This document shows, one piece after another, positions 26,898 through 35,330 of a stretch of DNA of 54,524 nt (the stretch's first letter is position 1; every line of letters begins with the position of its first letter). Position numbers and translations under genes: made by a program. Origin of the DNA: Pricia antarctica (GTDB lineage: Bacteria; Bacteroidota; Bacteroidia; Flavobacteriales; Flavobacteriaceae); contig DRGL01000070.1 of NCBI GenBank assembly GCA_011050085.1, forward strand, positions 1 through 54,524, read 5' to 3'. Below the pieces are notes generated by a model. That model was not told the origin of the DNA and ran no database searches. It worked only from the letters and a program-made list of their open reading frames with translations.

Positions 26898-27848
26898 TCA
26901 TTTTTGCCCATGAACATCGATTCTATAGTTTTCATCTTCGCCAGTTACCATTTGAACATAACTGCGGTAGCGGCTCCAAGAAACTTTTTCTGCATCCAAC
27001 GCGTCTTTGACGGCACATTGCGGCTCGTTCAAATGCAGGCAATTGTTGAATTTACAATCCTCCTTGAGCAAAAAGAATTCTGGAAAATAATCTCCAATTT
27101 CTTCCTTATCCATATCCACTACCCCGAAACCTTTAATCCCTGGGGTATCGATAATACGGCCTCCGAAGCTTAAATCATACATTTCTGCAAAGGTAGTAGT
27201 ATGCTGGCCCTGCAAATGTTGTTCAGATATAGCCGCAGTCTTCAAATCCAATCCCGATTCCAACGCATTGACCAAAGTAGATTTACCGGCCCCTGAATGC
27301 CCGGCAAACATGCTGGTATTTTCCTTCATTAAATCCCTGACCTTTTCGATATTCTTACCGGTCAAGGCTGATATCCTGATGCAGGTATAGCCAATTTCGC
27401 GATACAGGGCGGCCAAAAATTTGATTTCGCCAAGCTCTTCTTCGTTATAGGTATCGATTTTATTAAACAGCAGAACGACGGGAATATCGTACGCTTCTGC
27501 GGTCGCCAAAAAACGATCGATAAACAGCGTATACGTAGTCGGATTATTGAGCGTAACCAATAGAAATACTTGATCGAGATTTGCGGCGATAATATGGGTC
27601 TGTTTTGAAAGGTTCACCGATTTCCGGATGATATAATTCTTGCGGTCTTCAATCGCCGATATGGTACCTACCTCTGCATCTCCCAATTGCTCTATCTCAA
27701 ATTCGACTACATCGCCAACAGCAATCGGGTTGGTACTTTTAATGCCTTGAATACGAAATTTACCCTTGATTCGGCATTCGATAAAACTACCGTTCCCGTT
27801 TTTCACACTGTACCAACTTCCGGTCGATTTATAGACAGTACCCTTCAT
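26898..27848 (-). CDS. rsgA: Small ribosomal subunit biogenesis GTPase RsgA
   Basis: Circularly permuted GTPase that aids 30S subunit maturation. N-terminal OB fold (about 1-75, GTVYKSTGSWYSVKNGNG ... VGDVVEFE). G motifs appear in permuted order: G4 LFNKIDTY (about 128-135), G1 GHSGAGKSTLVNAL (about 179-192), G3 DTPGIKGFGV. The C-terminal zinc site is C-X4-C-X-H type: CKFNNCLHLNEPQCAVK. Length 316 is normal. Separated from DAHP synthase by 18 bases, so in the same operon. Confidence 0.96.
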   Translation of the reverse strand: MKGTVYKSTGSWYSVKNGNGSFIECRIKGKFRIQGIKSTNPIAVGDVVEFEIEQLGDAEVGTISAIEDRKNYIIRKSVNLSKQTHIIAANLDQVFLLVTLNNPTTYTLFIDRFLATAEAYDIPVVLLFNKIDTYNEEELGEIKFLAALYREIGYTCIRISALTGKNIEKVRDLMKENTSMFAGHSGAGKSTLVNALESGLDLKTAAISEQHLQGQHTTTFAEMYDLSFGGRIIDTPGIKGFGVVDMDKEEIGDYFPEFFLLKEDCKFNNCLHLNEPQCAVKDALDAEKVSWSRYRSYVQMVTGEDENYRIDVHGQK

Positions 27849-27866
27849 GCAATACGCTATTTGAAA

Positions 27867-28949
27867 CTATCCATTTATGACCTTTTCCTGATGGTTGATC
27901 GATTCTTGGTGAATGGCCTTAAAGAGTTTCAAAATAAATTCTTCGCTCAGACCCTTTGATTCTCCTTCTAAAATCATCGCGCCTAATATTTCGTTCCATC
28001 TGGTGGATTGTAAGACGGCAACGTTTCTTGTCTTTTTCAATGTGCCGATTCCGTCGGAAATTTTCATGCGTTTTCCCATTGTCTCGATAATCTGGTTATC
28101 CAATACATCGATCTGGGCGCGTAGGTTGCTCAATTTCGTATTGTATTCCGTTTCGGGCGAACTTTCCTTACGTATGCGCAAATCACGCATTATCTGTTTT
28201 AATCTATCGGGAGTTACTTGCTGGGCGGCGTCACTCCACGCATTGTCGGGATCGTGATGCGTTTCGATCATGAGACCATCAAAATTGAGATCCAATGCTG
28301 TTTGGGAAACGTCAAAAATCATATCCCGCTTTCCGGTAATATGCGAAGGATCGTTAATAATGGGCAAATCTGGATAACGGGTCTGTAAATCAATGGCCAC
28401 TTGCCATTCTGGAATGTTTCGGTATTTAGATTTCTCATAAGTAGAAAACCCTCTATGAATGACCCCTAACTTTTTTATGTTTGCGGTATGCAGGCGTTCA
28501 ACAGCCCCAAGCCACAATGATAAATCTGGGTTTACCGGATTTTTTATGAGCACCACCTTGTCTGTACCTTCCAAGGCATCTGCGATTTCCTGTACGATAA
28601 ATGGGCTCACGGTTGATCGAGCACCAATCCATAGCAAATCGATATCGTGCTCCAGGGCTAGCTCTACATGGGCTCGATTGGCTACCTCCGTAGCTGTCTT
28701 CATTCCCGTTTCTTTTTTGACTCTTTGTAACCATTTTAGTCCCAAAGCCCCCACACCCTCAAAATTTCCAGGTCGCGTACGTGGTTTCCAAATACCGGCG
28801 CGATAATAATTTACATCGGTATCTTTCAAACTGTTGGCGATGCCCATTACCTGTTCTTCGGTCTCCGCACTACAAGGTCCTGCGATTACCAGTGGATGGT
28901 CAAGCTTCATATCGTCTAGCCAAGACCTCATTTGTTTCGTATTTTCCAT
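27867..28949 (-). CDS. Bifunctional DAHP synthase / chorismate mutase
   Basis: Two domains. Residues about 1-260 are a DAHP synthase of the AroA-beta/KDO8P-like class (PLVIAGPCSAETEEQV, YRAGIWKPRTRPGNFEGVG, INDPSHITGKRDM, DGLMIETHHDPDNAWSDA), which makes the first shikimate intermediate from PEP and erythrose-4-phosphate. Residues about 270-355 are an AroQ-type chorismate mutase (LSNLRAQIDVLDNQIIETMGKRMKI). The fusion is common in Bacteroidetes, with the mutase domain thought to give feedback control by prephenate. It sits between tyrA and rsgA in the operon. Confidence 0.95.
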   Translation of the reverse strand: MENTKQMRSWLDDMKLDHPLVIAGPCSAETEEQVMGIANSLKDTDVNYYRAGIWKPRTRPGNFEGVGALGLKWLQRVKKETGMKTATEVANRAHVELALEHDIDLLWIGARSTVSPFIVQEIADALEGTDKVVLIKNPVNPDLSLWLGAVERLHTANIKKLGVIHRGFSTYEKSKYRNIPEWQVAIDLQTRYPDLPIINDPSHITGKRDMIFDVSQTALDLNFDGLMIETHHDPDNAWSDAAQQVTPDRLKQIMRDLRIRKESSPETEYNTKLSNLRAQIDVLDNQIIETMGKRMKISDGIGTLKKTRNVAVLQSTRWNEILGAMILEGESKGLSEEFILKLFKAIHQESINHQEKVING

Positions 28950-29066
28950 AAAACTCTACTTTTATTTTCAATTCCTATTGCGGCAGGAATATCGGGTTTG
29001 TATTTAAATTTCGTAAACAGGCAAGAAGTACTATCTCTATGTTTTGCCTCTTTTTTTCTATATCAG

Positions 29067-29936
29067 TTATATTTTATTCGGTTTGTTCAAAGGTATTCCT
29101 TTCAGAATTTCCCGAATCCTATTCGTGTCGTTCATTTCATTATAAATGCCTTCATAATCATCATTTTCCAGCAATTGCTTGAATTTTTGTAGGTTCTGAA
29201 TGTATTCGTTCAGAGTGTCCAAAACATTCTCCTTATTGTGCTTGAAAATGGGTGTCCACATAGCTGGCGAACTTTTAGCCAATCGTACGGTGCTCTCGAA
29301 ACCACTGCCTGCCATGTCAAAAATATCGCGTTCGTTCTTCTCTTTTTCGATAACGGTCTTTCCCAACATAAAAGCGCTAATGTGTGACAAATGCGACACA
29401 TAAGCAATGTGTTTGTCGTGCGCCTCGGGATTCATATAACTTATTCGCATGCCCATTTCCTGAAAAAGATTCAAGGCTCTTTCCTGTAATTTAAAAGCCG
29501 TTTTTTCTACTTCACAGATAATGTTCGTTTTACCTGAATATAAGTGTTCAATAGCTGCGGATGGACCAGAAAACTCAGTTCCGGCAATAGGATGGGCCGA
29601 TAGATAGTTTCTTCTTTTAGGATGGTCAGCCACTGTTTTACACACCAAGCTTTTGGTCGATCCCCCATCAAATACCACACAATCATCGCTTACGGCATCC
29701 AAAATTTTGGGAAGCGCCACGACCATAGCATCCACAGGTACCATAACGATTACCATGTCTGCGCTGCCCAGTGCGTCATAACTTGACCGTGCATCGATAA
29801 TACCCAATGCCAATGCCTCCTCCTCATGCTTTGGATTGGTATCTATACCATATATCTTAGATTCTGGGCGTAGGCGTTTAATGTCTTTTGCAAAAGAACC
29901 TCCTATTAAACCGATGCCAATGATAAAAATGTTCAT
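29067..29936 (-). CDS. tyrA: Prephenate dehydrogenase
   Basis: Converts prephenate to 4-hydroxyphenylpyruvate for tyrosine. NAD-binding motif GIGLIGGSFAKDIK at about residues 6-19, VIVMVPVDAMV, then the family motif SAHPIAGTEFSGPSAA (about 110-125) and HDKHIAYVSHLSHISAF (about 176-192) with the substrate-binding His. 289 residues with no fused mutase or ACT domain. The gene is 118 bases ahead of the DAHP synthase/mutase, which would supply its prephenate. Confidence 0.95.
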   Translation of the reverse strand: MNIFIIGIGLIGGSFAKDIKRLRPESKIYGIDTNPKHEEEALALGIIDARSSYDALGSADMVIVMVPVDAMVVALPKILDAVSDDCVVFDGGSTKSLVCKTVADHPKRRNYLSAHPIAGTEFSGPSAAIEHLYSGKTNIICEVEKTAFKLQERALNLFQEMGMRISYMNPEAHDKHIAYVSHLSHISAFMLGKTVIEKEKNERDIFDMAGSGFESTVRLAKSSPAMWTPIFKHNKENVLDTLNEYIQNLQKFKQLLENDDYEGIYNEMNDTNRIREILKGIPLNKPNKI

Positions 29937-29987
29937 TTTATTTGATGTTGCTTGTTTTGAATTTATCGTTTGGTTTTAGCCACTCAA

Positions 29988-31145
29988 TTAAAATCTGTCA
30001 ATTGCCTCGCGAATCTTGCCCTCGGTAACACAAAGTGAAAATCGGATGTAGCCTTCCCCGTTTTTTCCGAAAATGGTGCCTGGGGTGATGAATATATTTT
30101 TATCATATAAAATCTCATCGATAAAGGTTTCGGCGTTTTTGCTTCCTTCGGGCAACTTCGCCCAGACAAACATTCCCACGGCATTTCTATCGTACGTACA
30201 TTGCAAGCTATCGGCGAGCTCAAAAATCAGTTCCCTTCTTTTGTTATACACCGTGTTCAGTCCATCGAACCAATCCTCAGCGCTATATAAGGCCGTAATT
30301 GCCCCTTTTTGAATGCCATAGAACATTCCGGAATCCATATTACTTTTCACTTTAAGTACAGCTTCTAGATATTCTTTGTTTCCTAAGACCATTCCTACGC
30401 GCCATCCTGCCATATTAAAAGTTTTGCTCAAGGAATTAAGCTCTAAAGCAACTTCCTTTGCACCATCAACGGACAAAATACTCTTTGGAGACGAATTGAG
30501 GACAAAACTATAAGGGTTATCGTTGATCAATAAAATACCGTTCTTTTTGGCAAAGGCAATCAAATTTTCAAACTGTTCGGTACTGGCGGTTGCTCCGGTA
30601 GGCATATGCGGATAACCGACCCACATAATCTTTACCTTTGATAGGTCTTGTTGCTGAAGTGCCTTCAAATCAGGAAACCAGCCATTATGCTCCGATAAAT
30701 TATAATACCTGGGTATGGCACCCACCAATTTCGTTACCGATGTGTAGGTAGGATAACCCGGATCTGGAATCAAAGCTTCGTCACCTGGGTTAAGAAAGGC
30801 CAAGCTGATATGCATGATACCCTCTTTAGAACCCATCAACGGTAATATTTCATTCGCAGGATTTGCGTCAACGGAAAATTTACTCTTATAGAATGTTGAG
30901 ATGGCTTCCCGTAATTCAGGAAGGCCTTGATAGCTCTGGTATTGGTGTGCACCATTATCAAGCACGGCATTTTGAATGCTTTCTAAAATACTTTTTGCAG
31001 GTGCCAGATCAGGGCTACCGATGCCCATGTTGATGATTGGCCTGCCTTCTGCCATAAGACCGCGAACTTCCCGTAGCTTCTTTGAAAAGTAATATTCCTC
31101 GACGGTCTGTAACCTTTCTGCCGTTTTAATTTTAGAAACTGTCAT
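29988..31145 (-). CDS. PLP-dependent class I/II aminotransferase (probable aromatic/prephenate aminotransferase)
   Basis: 385-residue fold-type I aminotransferase. The PLP-binding Lys lies in SLSKTFNMAGWRVG (about 237-250), with YPTYTSVTKLVGA, PHMPTGATAS and NDNPYSF also typical. N-terminal INMGIGSPDLAP and C-terminal FITPGTIFGKNGEGYIRFSLC fit the aspartate/aromatic aminotransferase group. Its start overlaps the pheA stop (ATGA) and it lies ahead of tyrA, so the last transamination to Phe or Tyr is the likely role. A DAP-aminotransferase-like role cannot be ruled out by sequence alone. Confidence 0.9.
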   Translation of the reverse strand: MTVSKIKTAERLQTVEEYYFSKKLREVRGLMAEGRPIINMGIGSPDLAPAKSILESIQNAVLDNGAHQYQSYQGLPELREAISTFYKSKFSVDANPANEILPLMGSKEGIMHISLAFLNPGDEALIPDPGYPTYTSVTKLVGAIPRYYNLSEHNGWFPDLKALQQQDLSKVKIMWVGYPHMPTGATASTEQFENLIAFAKKNGILLINDNPYSFVLNSSPKSILSVDGAKEVALELNSLSKTFNMAGWRVGMVLGNKEYLEAVLKVKSNMDSGMFYGIQKGAITALYSAEDWFDGLNTVYNKRRELIFELADSLQCTYDRNAVGMFVWAKLPEGSKNAETFIDEILYDKNIFITPGTIFGKNGEGYIRFSLCVTEGKIREAIDRF

Positions 31146-31990
31146 AACCTTACGTTTTTATATTCGCCCAAAAGGGTAAAGTCTTCCGACATGATATCCA
31201 ACAGGACTTTTGCCTTTTCAAAATGGCCATATTCCTCAAAAGTAACATCGACAAAAAACGCATATTTCCAAGGTTTCTCAATAATAGGTAACGACTGTAT
31301 CTTGGTCAAGTTCAGATTGCAATCGCTCATAACATTAAGTATTGCGGCCAAACTTCCTCGTTTATGGTCGGTCACAAAACGTACGGACGCCTTTGTGATA
31401 TGATTATTGGCAATCAACTTTTCGCCCTCGTCGATGGATAATTGTTTTGTACTTACAATGATAAAGCGGGTCGCGTTATTTTTTATAGTCTGAATACGTT
31501 CCGCTACGATGTCCAAATCATAAAGTACTGCAGCCACATTTGGAGCAATGGCTGCAATATGTCTTAATTGCTGATTTTGTATACGCTTGGCAGTTTCGGC
31601 CGTATCCACATCCTCGACCAATTTAATATTTGGATAATCGCGAAAAAATTCTTTGCATTGTAGCAAGGCCATAGGATGTGAACGTACTTCTTGGATATCA
31701 GCAATTGTTTGCCCCTTTAACACCATCAAATTGTGGTTGATGTTGAGGTAATGTTCTCCAATAATTTGCAGATCGTTGTGATATATTAAAGCATAGTTGG
31801 GAATAATAGATCCAGCAATGGAATTTTCTATGGCCATTACGCCTAGGTCGGCCTTCTTATCTAAAAGTCGGTCAACCAAGTAATCGAATGACATACTTTC
31901 AACCAAATCGGTGTCTTCGCCGAAATATTCAAGCGCCACTTGATGATGGTTAGAACCTCTTATACCTTGTATGGCTATTCTTTTTTTCAT
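31142..31990 (-). CDS. pheA: Prephenate dehydratase with C-terminal ACT domain
   Basis: Makes phenylpyruvate from prephenate. 282 residues from the ATG at 31990 (MKKRIAIQGIRGSNHHQVAL). The catalytic domain covers about 1-180, with GVMAIENSIAGSI and the NATRFIIVS motif containing the catalytic Thr. A C-terminal ACT domain (about 195-280, GSLAAILNVMSDCNLNLTKIQSLPI) normally mediates feedback inhibition by Phe. First gene of the operon and directly downstream of the leader peptide/attenuator. There is no fused chorismate mutase; that activity is in the DAHP synthase gene. Confidence 0.95.
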   Translation of the reverse strand: MKKRIAIQGIRGSNHHQVALEYFGEDTDLVESMSFDYLVDRLLDKKADLGVMAIENSIAGSIIPNYALIYHNDLQIIGEHYLNINHNLMVLKGQTIADIQEVRSHPMALLQCKEFFRDYPNIKLVEDVDTAETAKRIQNQQLRHIAAIAPNVAAVLYDLDIVAERIQTIKNNATRFIIVSTKQLSIDEGEKLIANNHITKASVRFVTDHKRGSLAAILNVMSDCNLNLTKIQSLPIIEKPWKYAFFVDVTFEEYGHFEKAKVLLDIMSEDFTLLGEYKNVRL

Positions 31991-32087
31991 TATTCTACTA
32001 TTGGTCACTTACCGAAAGGTGATTTTGTGCTTTCGTAAATTGATTGGTTCAGCGCTTTTTCGATGTATTGGTTTCTTGTATCGCAAT

Positions 32088-32117
32088 AAAAAAAAAGTCC
32101 CGCTTTCGGCGGGACTT
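32088..32117 (-). terminator. Attenuator terminator of the Phe/Tyr operon
   Basis: On the minus strand AGTCCCGC and GCGGGACT pair around a CGAAA loop (extended by an A-T pair) and are followed by a run of at least eight T. It lies about 100 bases before pheA, inside the operon leader, so it can abort transcription before the structural genes. Its first arm can also pair with an identical GCGGGACT copy at 32149-32156 in the leader peptide, which would prevent termination. Confidence 0.88.
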
Positions 32118-32141
32118 CAATTGTCTATATGTTCGAATATA

Positions 32142-32213
32142 TCACAACAGTCCCGCTTCTCTTTTAAAAAAGAAGTAAAAATAGAAACCGTTGTAAAAAG
32201 ATTGTGTTGACAT
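32142..32213 (-). CDS. Leader peptide rich in Phe and Tyr (attenuation of the pheA operon)
   Basis: A 23-codon open frame from ATG (32213) to TGA (32142), too short for usual gene finding. After MSTQS it reads FYNGFYFYFFF and ends KREAGLL. Nine of eleven consecutive residues are Phe (6) or Tyr (3). It sits 25 bases before the attenuator terminator and upstream of genes that make exactly these two amino acids. Its last codons (GAA GCG GGA CTG) contain GCGGGACT, the same sequence as the 3' arm of the terminator. A ribosome stalled on Phe/Tyr codons would free this copy to pair with the terminator's 5' arm; one that finishes would cover it. This is the pheL/trpL logic. Confidence 0.88.
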   Translation of the reverse strand: MSTQSFYNGFYFYFFFKREAGLL

Positions 32214-32659
32214 TATTATCTTAAACTTACGCTAAAGTAATAATTTTATTTAAAAAACAAATTATTTGGATAATTTTTTTTGGCTACCCTGCTAATTAGA
32301 TAGCTATTTTGAATACGTTAACTTTGAGCTATAATTAAAAAATTAGACTGATGTAATGACCACAATTCAAAATTGGAATCAGAAAAAGGATTTAGTATAC
32401 TCGGCATTTAAAAGTTTTATACAAAGGCCGTTATAAATTCGATAGAATCACAGCTTAAAATTGATAGGAGAGTGAATAAACTGGTTTGCATGTATTTTAA
32501 GCCATATTTTGGATAAGTGTTCAGAGTTGAGAACCAACTTTTTTTAAAACCATTACAATTTAAAAATAATGACTTCAAAAGGCGAACCCTTCTGAACGGT
32601 TACAATATGAATGTTGCCGAACTTACCCATCTCAAAATTAAACTACAAGTCAAATAGAT
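32214..32659. other. Divergent intergenic region between the leader peptide and the GldA-like gene
   Basis: About 446 very AT-rich bases. The left end carries the predicted promoter of the Phe/Tyr leader. The rest has no open frame with protein character; it should hold the promoter of the GldA-like gene, which I could not pinpoint. Confidence 0.6.
32232..32261 (-). promoter_or_regulatory. Predicted promoter of the Phe/Tyr operon leader
   Basis: The minus strand has TTTG at 32261-32258, an 18-base spacer, and TACTTTAG at 32239-32232, matching TAnnTTTG at all but one informative position. It would start RNA a few bases before the leader ATG at 32213, giving a short leader as in classical attenuators. 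Confidence 0.55.
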
Positions 32660-33553
32660 ATGCCGATATCCGTCCAGAATATCACGAAATCTTTCGGTAA
32701 CCTTAACGTACTTCAAAATATATCCTTTGAATTGGGAAAAGGAGAAATAGTTGGATTATTAGGACTAAGCGGGTCTGGCAAGTCCACCCTAATGAAGATA
32801 TTGGCGAAGAGTCTTCAGGCCGATTTAGGGGAAGCCAGTATCAATGGATGCGACCTGCGGACCGAGAAACAGAATGTTCAAGAAAACATAGGATACCTTC
32901 CAGAGCACGAAAACTTAGATGTAAACATCTCTATAAAAGAATATCTCACCTTTACATTGGACGTAGATAAAACAATTGAAAGTCGTATTGCAGCAGTCAT
33001 TGAACAAACTGAATTGAGCCCTGTAATCGATACTAAAATCGGACAATTATCCAAAATTTATCGGCAACGTCTAGGCTTAGCAAGAGCGCTTTTGAACGAC
33101 CCCGCTGTACTACTACTGGACGAACCTACCAAAGGCCTCGATTTTAATCAACAACTAGAAATCAGAAAACTCATTCGTATAATCAGTAAAGAAAAGACCA
33201 TACTGCTTTCGACTTCTATCATTCAAGAGGTCAAAGCCATCTGTGACCGCGTACTTATTCTTAAAGATGGAATTTTGGTCGCCGACAAAACCCTTTCTCA
33301 CTTACAAGATAATCAAGAGCAGATTATAGAGGTTGAATTCGATTATCGGGTAGAAAAGGTTTTTCTCAATCAACTGGAATACGCGACCCATGTTAAAAAC
33401 TTGGCCGGGTTTTTATATGAAATCACTTTTCATACTTCAAAAGATATGAGACCCACAGTTTTTGATTTTGCGCATGATAACAGTCTCAAAATACTACAGC
33501 TTAGCAGAAAGAACACTAGTTTAGAACACTTATTTGCTGAGTTGACAGCATGA
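32660..33553 (+). CDS. gldA: GldA-like ABC transporter ATP-binding protein with degenerate motifs
   Basis: 297 residues, the length and layout of GldA, the ATPase of the flavobacterial gliding ABC transporter: ATPase domain (about 1-215) and a C-terminal GldA-type extension (about 225-297). Walker A is GLSGSGKST (35-43), where GPNGAGKST is usual. Walker B LLLDEPTKGLD (151-161) is intact. The signature reads QLSKIYRQR (129-137), with Ile133 where Gly is normal, and the H-loop reads LSTSIIQEV, with Ser186 in place of the switch His. It may be a slow or structural ATPase, or a diverged paralogue. No gldF/gldG permease is adjacent. Confidence 0.82.
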   Translation: MPISVQNITKSFGNLNVLQNISFELGKGEIVGLLGLSGSGKSTLMKILAKSLQADLGEASINGCDLRTEKQNVQENIGYLPEHENLDVNISIKEYLTFTLDVDKTIESRIAAVIEQTELSPVIDTKIGQLSKIYRQRLGLARALLNDPAVLLLDEPTKGLDFNQQLEIRKLIRIISKEKTILLSTSIIQEVKAICDRVLILKDGILVADKTLSHLQDNQEQIIEVEFDYRVEKVFLNQLEYATHVKNLAGFLYEITFHTSKDMRPTVFDFAHDNSLKILQLSRKNTSLEHLFAELTA

Positions 33554-33575
33554 AATAGAAACCGAATAACCAAAA

Positions 33576-33613
33576 ATAAAAGGCAGATACTCATCAAAGT
33601 ACCTGCCTTTTAT
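33576..33613. terminator. Bidirectional terminator between convergent genes
   Basis: AAAAGGCAG and CTGCCTTTT pair around a loop of about 16 bases, with T-rich sequence after the stem on the plus strand and after the stem on the minus strand. It lies between the GldA-like stop and the stop of the convergent gene at 33639. Confidence 0.8.
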
Positions 33614-33638
33614 TTAAGATTTAATTAGCAATTGTTAT

Positions 33639-34106
33639 TTAGAATTTCAAGGCTACTCCTGTTCCATTCTGATTATTGACCGGCACCAAATGAAATGAGG
33701 TGCCACCGCCAAGACCATCGTTATAACTTAAAATAGCGCGTCTTTTATTGTCTCCAGATGCCTTAAAGAATATCATACCTATTATGCCAGTACCAGCAGC
33801 GGCTATTATCGGTCCCGTAAGAGGTTTGTTCTGATCTAAATTGCTGACCAGCCAAACGGTAGATCCTAAATTGGCAAGCGCGAATCCGATTCCTCCCAAG
33901 GCGAGTTTTTTCGACTTTTGCCACTCCTGCTGGGCCACTTGACTTTCCATCATTATTTCGTTGACCTCTTTCCAAGTCAGTTTTTCTTTATCTTGATAGA
34001 ATTGCTCTCCCCAGCTACCTGGAAAGACAGTAATCTCTTGGGCAGATACATTTGAGGAAATAAGTGTGATAATACCTACGGCTAATATTGTCTTTAAAAT
34101 TTTCAT
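33639..34106 (-). CDS. Exported hypothetical protein with hydrophobic hairpin
   Basis: 155 residues. Signal peptide MKILKTILAVGIITLISSNVSAQ, a polar stretch with TWKEVNEIMMESQVAQQEWQKSK, then two hydrophobic segments (about 70-90 LALGGIGFALANLGSTVWLV and about 97-115 GPIIAAAGTGIIGMIFF), and a C-terminus that could add one or two outer-membrane strands (SFHLVPVNNQNGTGVALKF). I do not recognise the family; the layout resembles small flavobacterial envelope proteins. Likely a membrane or periplasmic protein of unknown role. Confidence 0.7.
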   Translation of the reverse strand: MKILKTILAVGIITLISSNVSAQEITVFPGSWGEQFYQDKEKLTWKEVNEIMMESQVAQQEWQKSKKLALGGIGFALANLGSTVWLVSNLDQNKPLTGPIIAAAGTGIIGMIFFKASGDNKRRAILSYNDGLGGGTSFHLVPVNNQNGTGVALKF

Positions 34107-34271
34107 AGTATTTTTTATATTTGTTGAACTAAATTACTGAAAACCTTAGACAATTTTGACTGTTTAAGAACTGATTTTAATCTAAGTGAAAAATTATCAG
34201 CTTTGATTTGAAGTTCACGAACAGCTGAATGAAAATAAAAGGTTGGTCGTATTTAGGTGCTAGTACCGGTG

Positions 34272-35243
34272 CTAATTTTCAAATCGCTTTACCAACTCAC
34301 GCCGATTTGAAACTTTCAATTTACTGTAAATATTAGTAATATGAGTCTTTACTGTACTGAGGCTTATAAAAAGTTCGTTAGCAATCTCCTTATTGGTCTT
34401 ACCTTCTAGAATAAGCGTTTGAATGTTCCGTTCCTGTCTACTCAAATCATCGACTGTGTTGTGGGGTTTTTTTCTAAGGATTAAAAGCGTTCCCAGCCCA
34501 ACTACTAGAAGACCAAGTATAAAGTTGAGTGACGTGCTCCACGCAAATTTTTGTTCGATAGATGCCTGGGTAAGATAGGCGAGTCTCTTTTCTAAAAATA
34601 AGTAGTGCGTTGCTGGCATATCGCTGTCCTCCAGTTCGGTCAATAATGCTAAATAATAGTTCGGATTCTTGGCAATGTCCAATTCCAAAAGTTTCTTTTC
34701 TTCTAGTTGCCATACCCCAATGAGTTTGACCATTAGTATACGAAGCGAATCTTTAGCGTAATTAGTTAATTCGGATGTTTCTACCTTTTTGTTCAGCTGA
34801 GATTGAAATAATTGTTGCTCAAATTTCCGTAGATGCTGCCATTCTTTGTCCGCTGCACTACTACTTAGATAATTTTCTAGATTACCATGCCCTTTCTGAA
34901 AATGGATGCTATCCGACTTAGATAAAAGGAAAGGATTACTCTGGGCGATTGTGTCTGTTATGGCATCTTCCACACGTTCAACATATAGGTTATAGATTGC
35001 ATCTTTAGTGGATACATGTTTGCGATCAAAAGAAAAAGAACCGTCTTCGGCAACGGGCGACCATGCAATCTCTTTTAGGTATCTTAAATTTCCTATTTGA
35101 TCTACATTTAGTTTTGTAAGGTGAATTTTTACATCCGCGTTCTTAACGTCATTAAAATCAATCTGACCGGAAATAATCGTTTGCCCATTACAATATGCTC
35201 CTAAAAATAGCAAGAGCACTAAACTATATCTCGTAATCTTCAT
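34272..35243 (-). CDS. Membrane-tethered LuxR-type regulator with periplasmic sensor region
   Basis: 323 residues. N-terminal signal (SLVLLLFLGAYCNGQ), a periplasmic region with a short beta-rich start (TIISGQIDF...) and a helical part (about 125-225), a membrane helix at about 238-257 (LNFILGLLVVGLGTLLIL), and a cytoplasmic LuxR-type HTH at about 266-321 (LSRQERNIQTLILEGKTNKEIANELFISLSTVKTHITNIYSKL). The periplasmic start resembles the DUF4369-like domain of thioredoxin-family lipoproteins, which is tentative. One-component sensing across the membrane is the likely mode. Targets unknown; it lies 87 bases beyond the amidohydrolase gene. Confidence 0.82.
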   Translation of the reverse strand: MKITRYSLVLLLFLGAYCNGQTIISGQIDFNDVKNADVKIHLTKLNVDQIGNLRYLKEIAWSPVAEDGSFSFDRKHVSTKDAIYNLYVERVEDAITDTIAQSNPFLLSKSDSIHFQKGHGNLENYLSSSAADKEWQHLRKFEQQLFQSQLNKKVETSELTNYAKDSLRILMVKLIGVWQLEEKKLLELDIAKNPNYYLALLTELEDSDMPATHYLFLEKRLAYLTQASIEQKFAWSTSLNFILGLLVVGLGTLLILRKKPHNTVDDLSRQERNIQTLILEGKTNKEIANELFISLSTVKTHITNIYSKLKVSNRRELVKRFEN

Positions 35244-35330
35244 TGCAAATCGGAATTTGATGTCAGCCTTGTGTTTTATAATTATTTTTTTAGAACCTAC
35301 TTACTAGCTTTACCTTTCTATTTTAAACTA

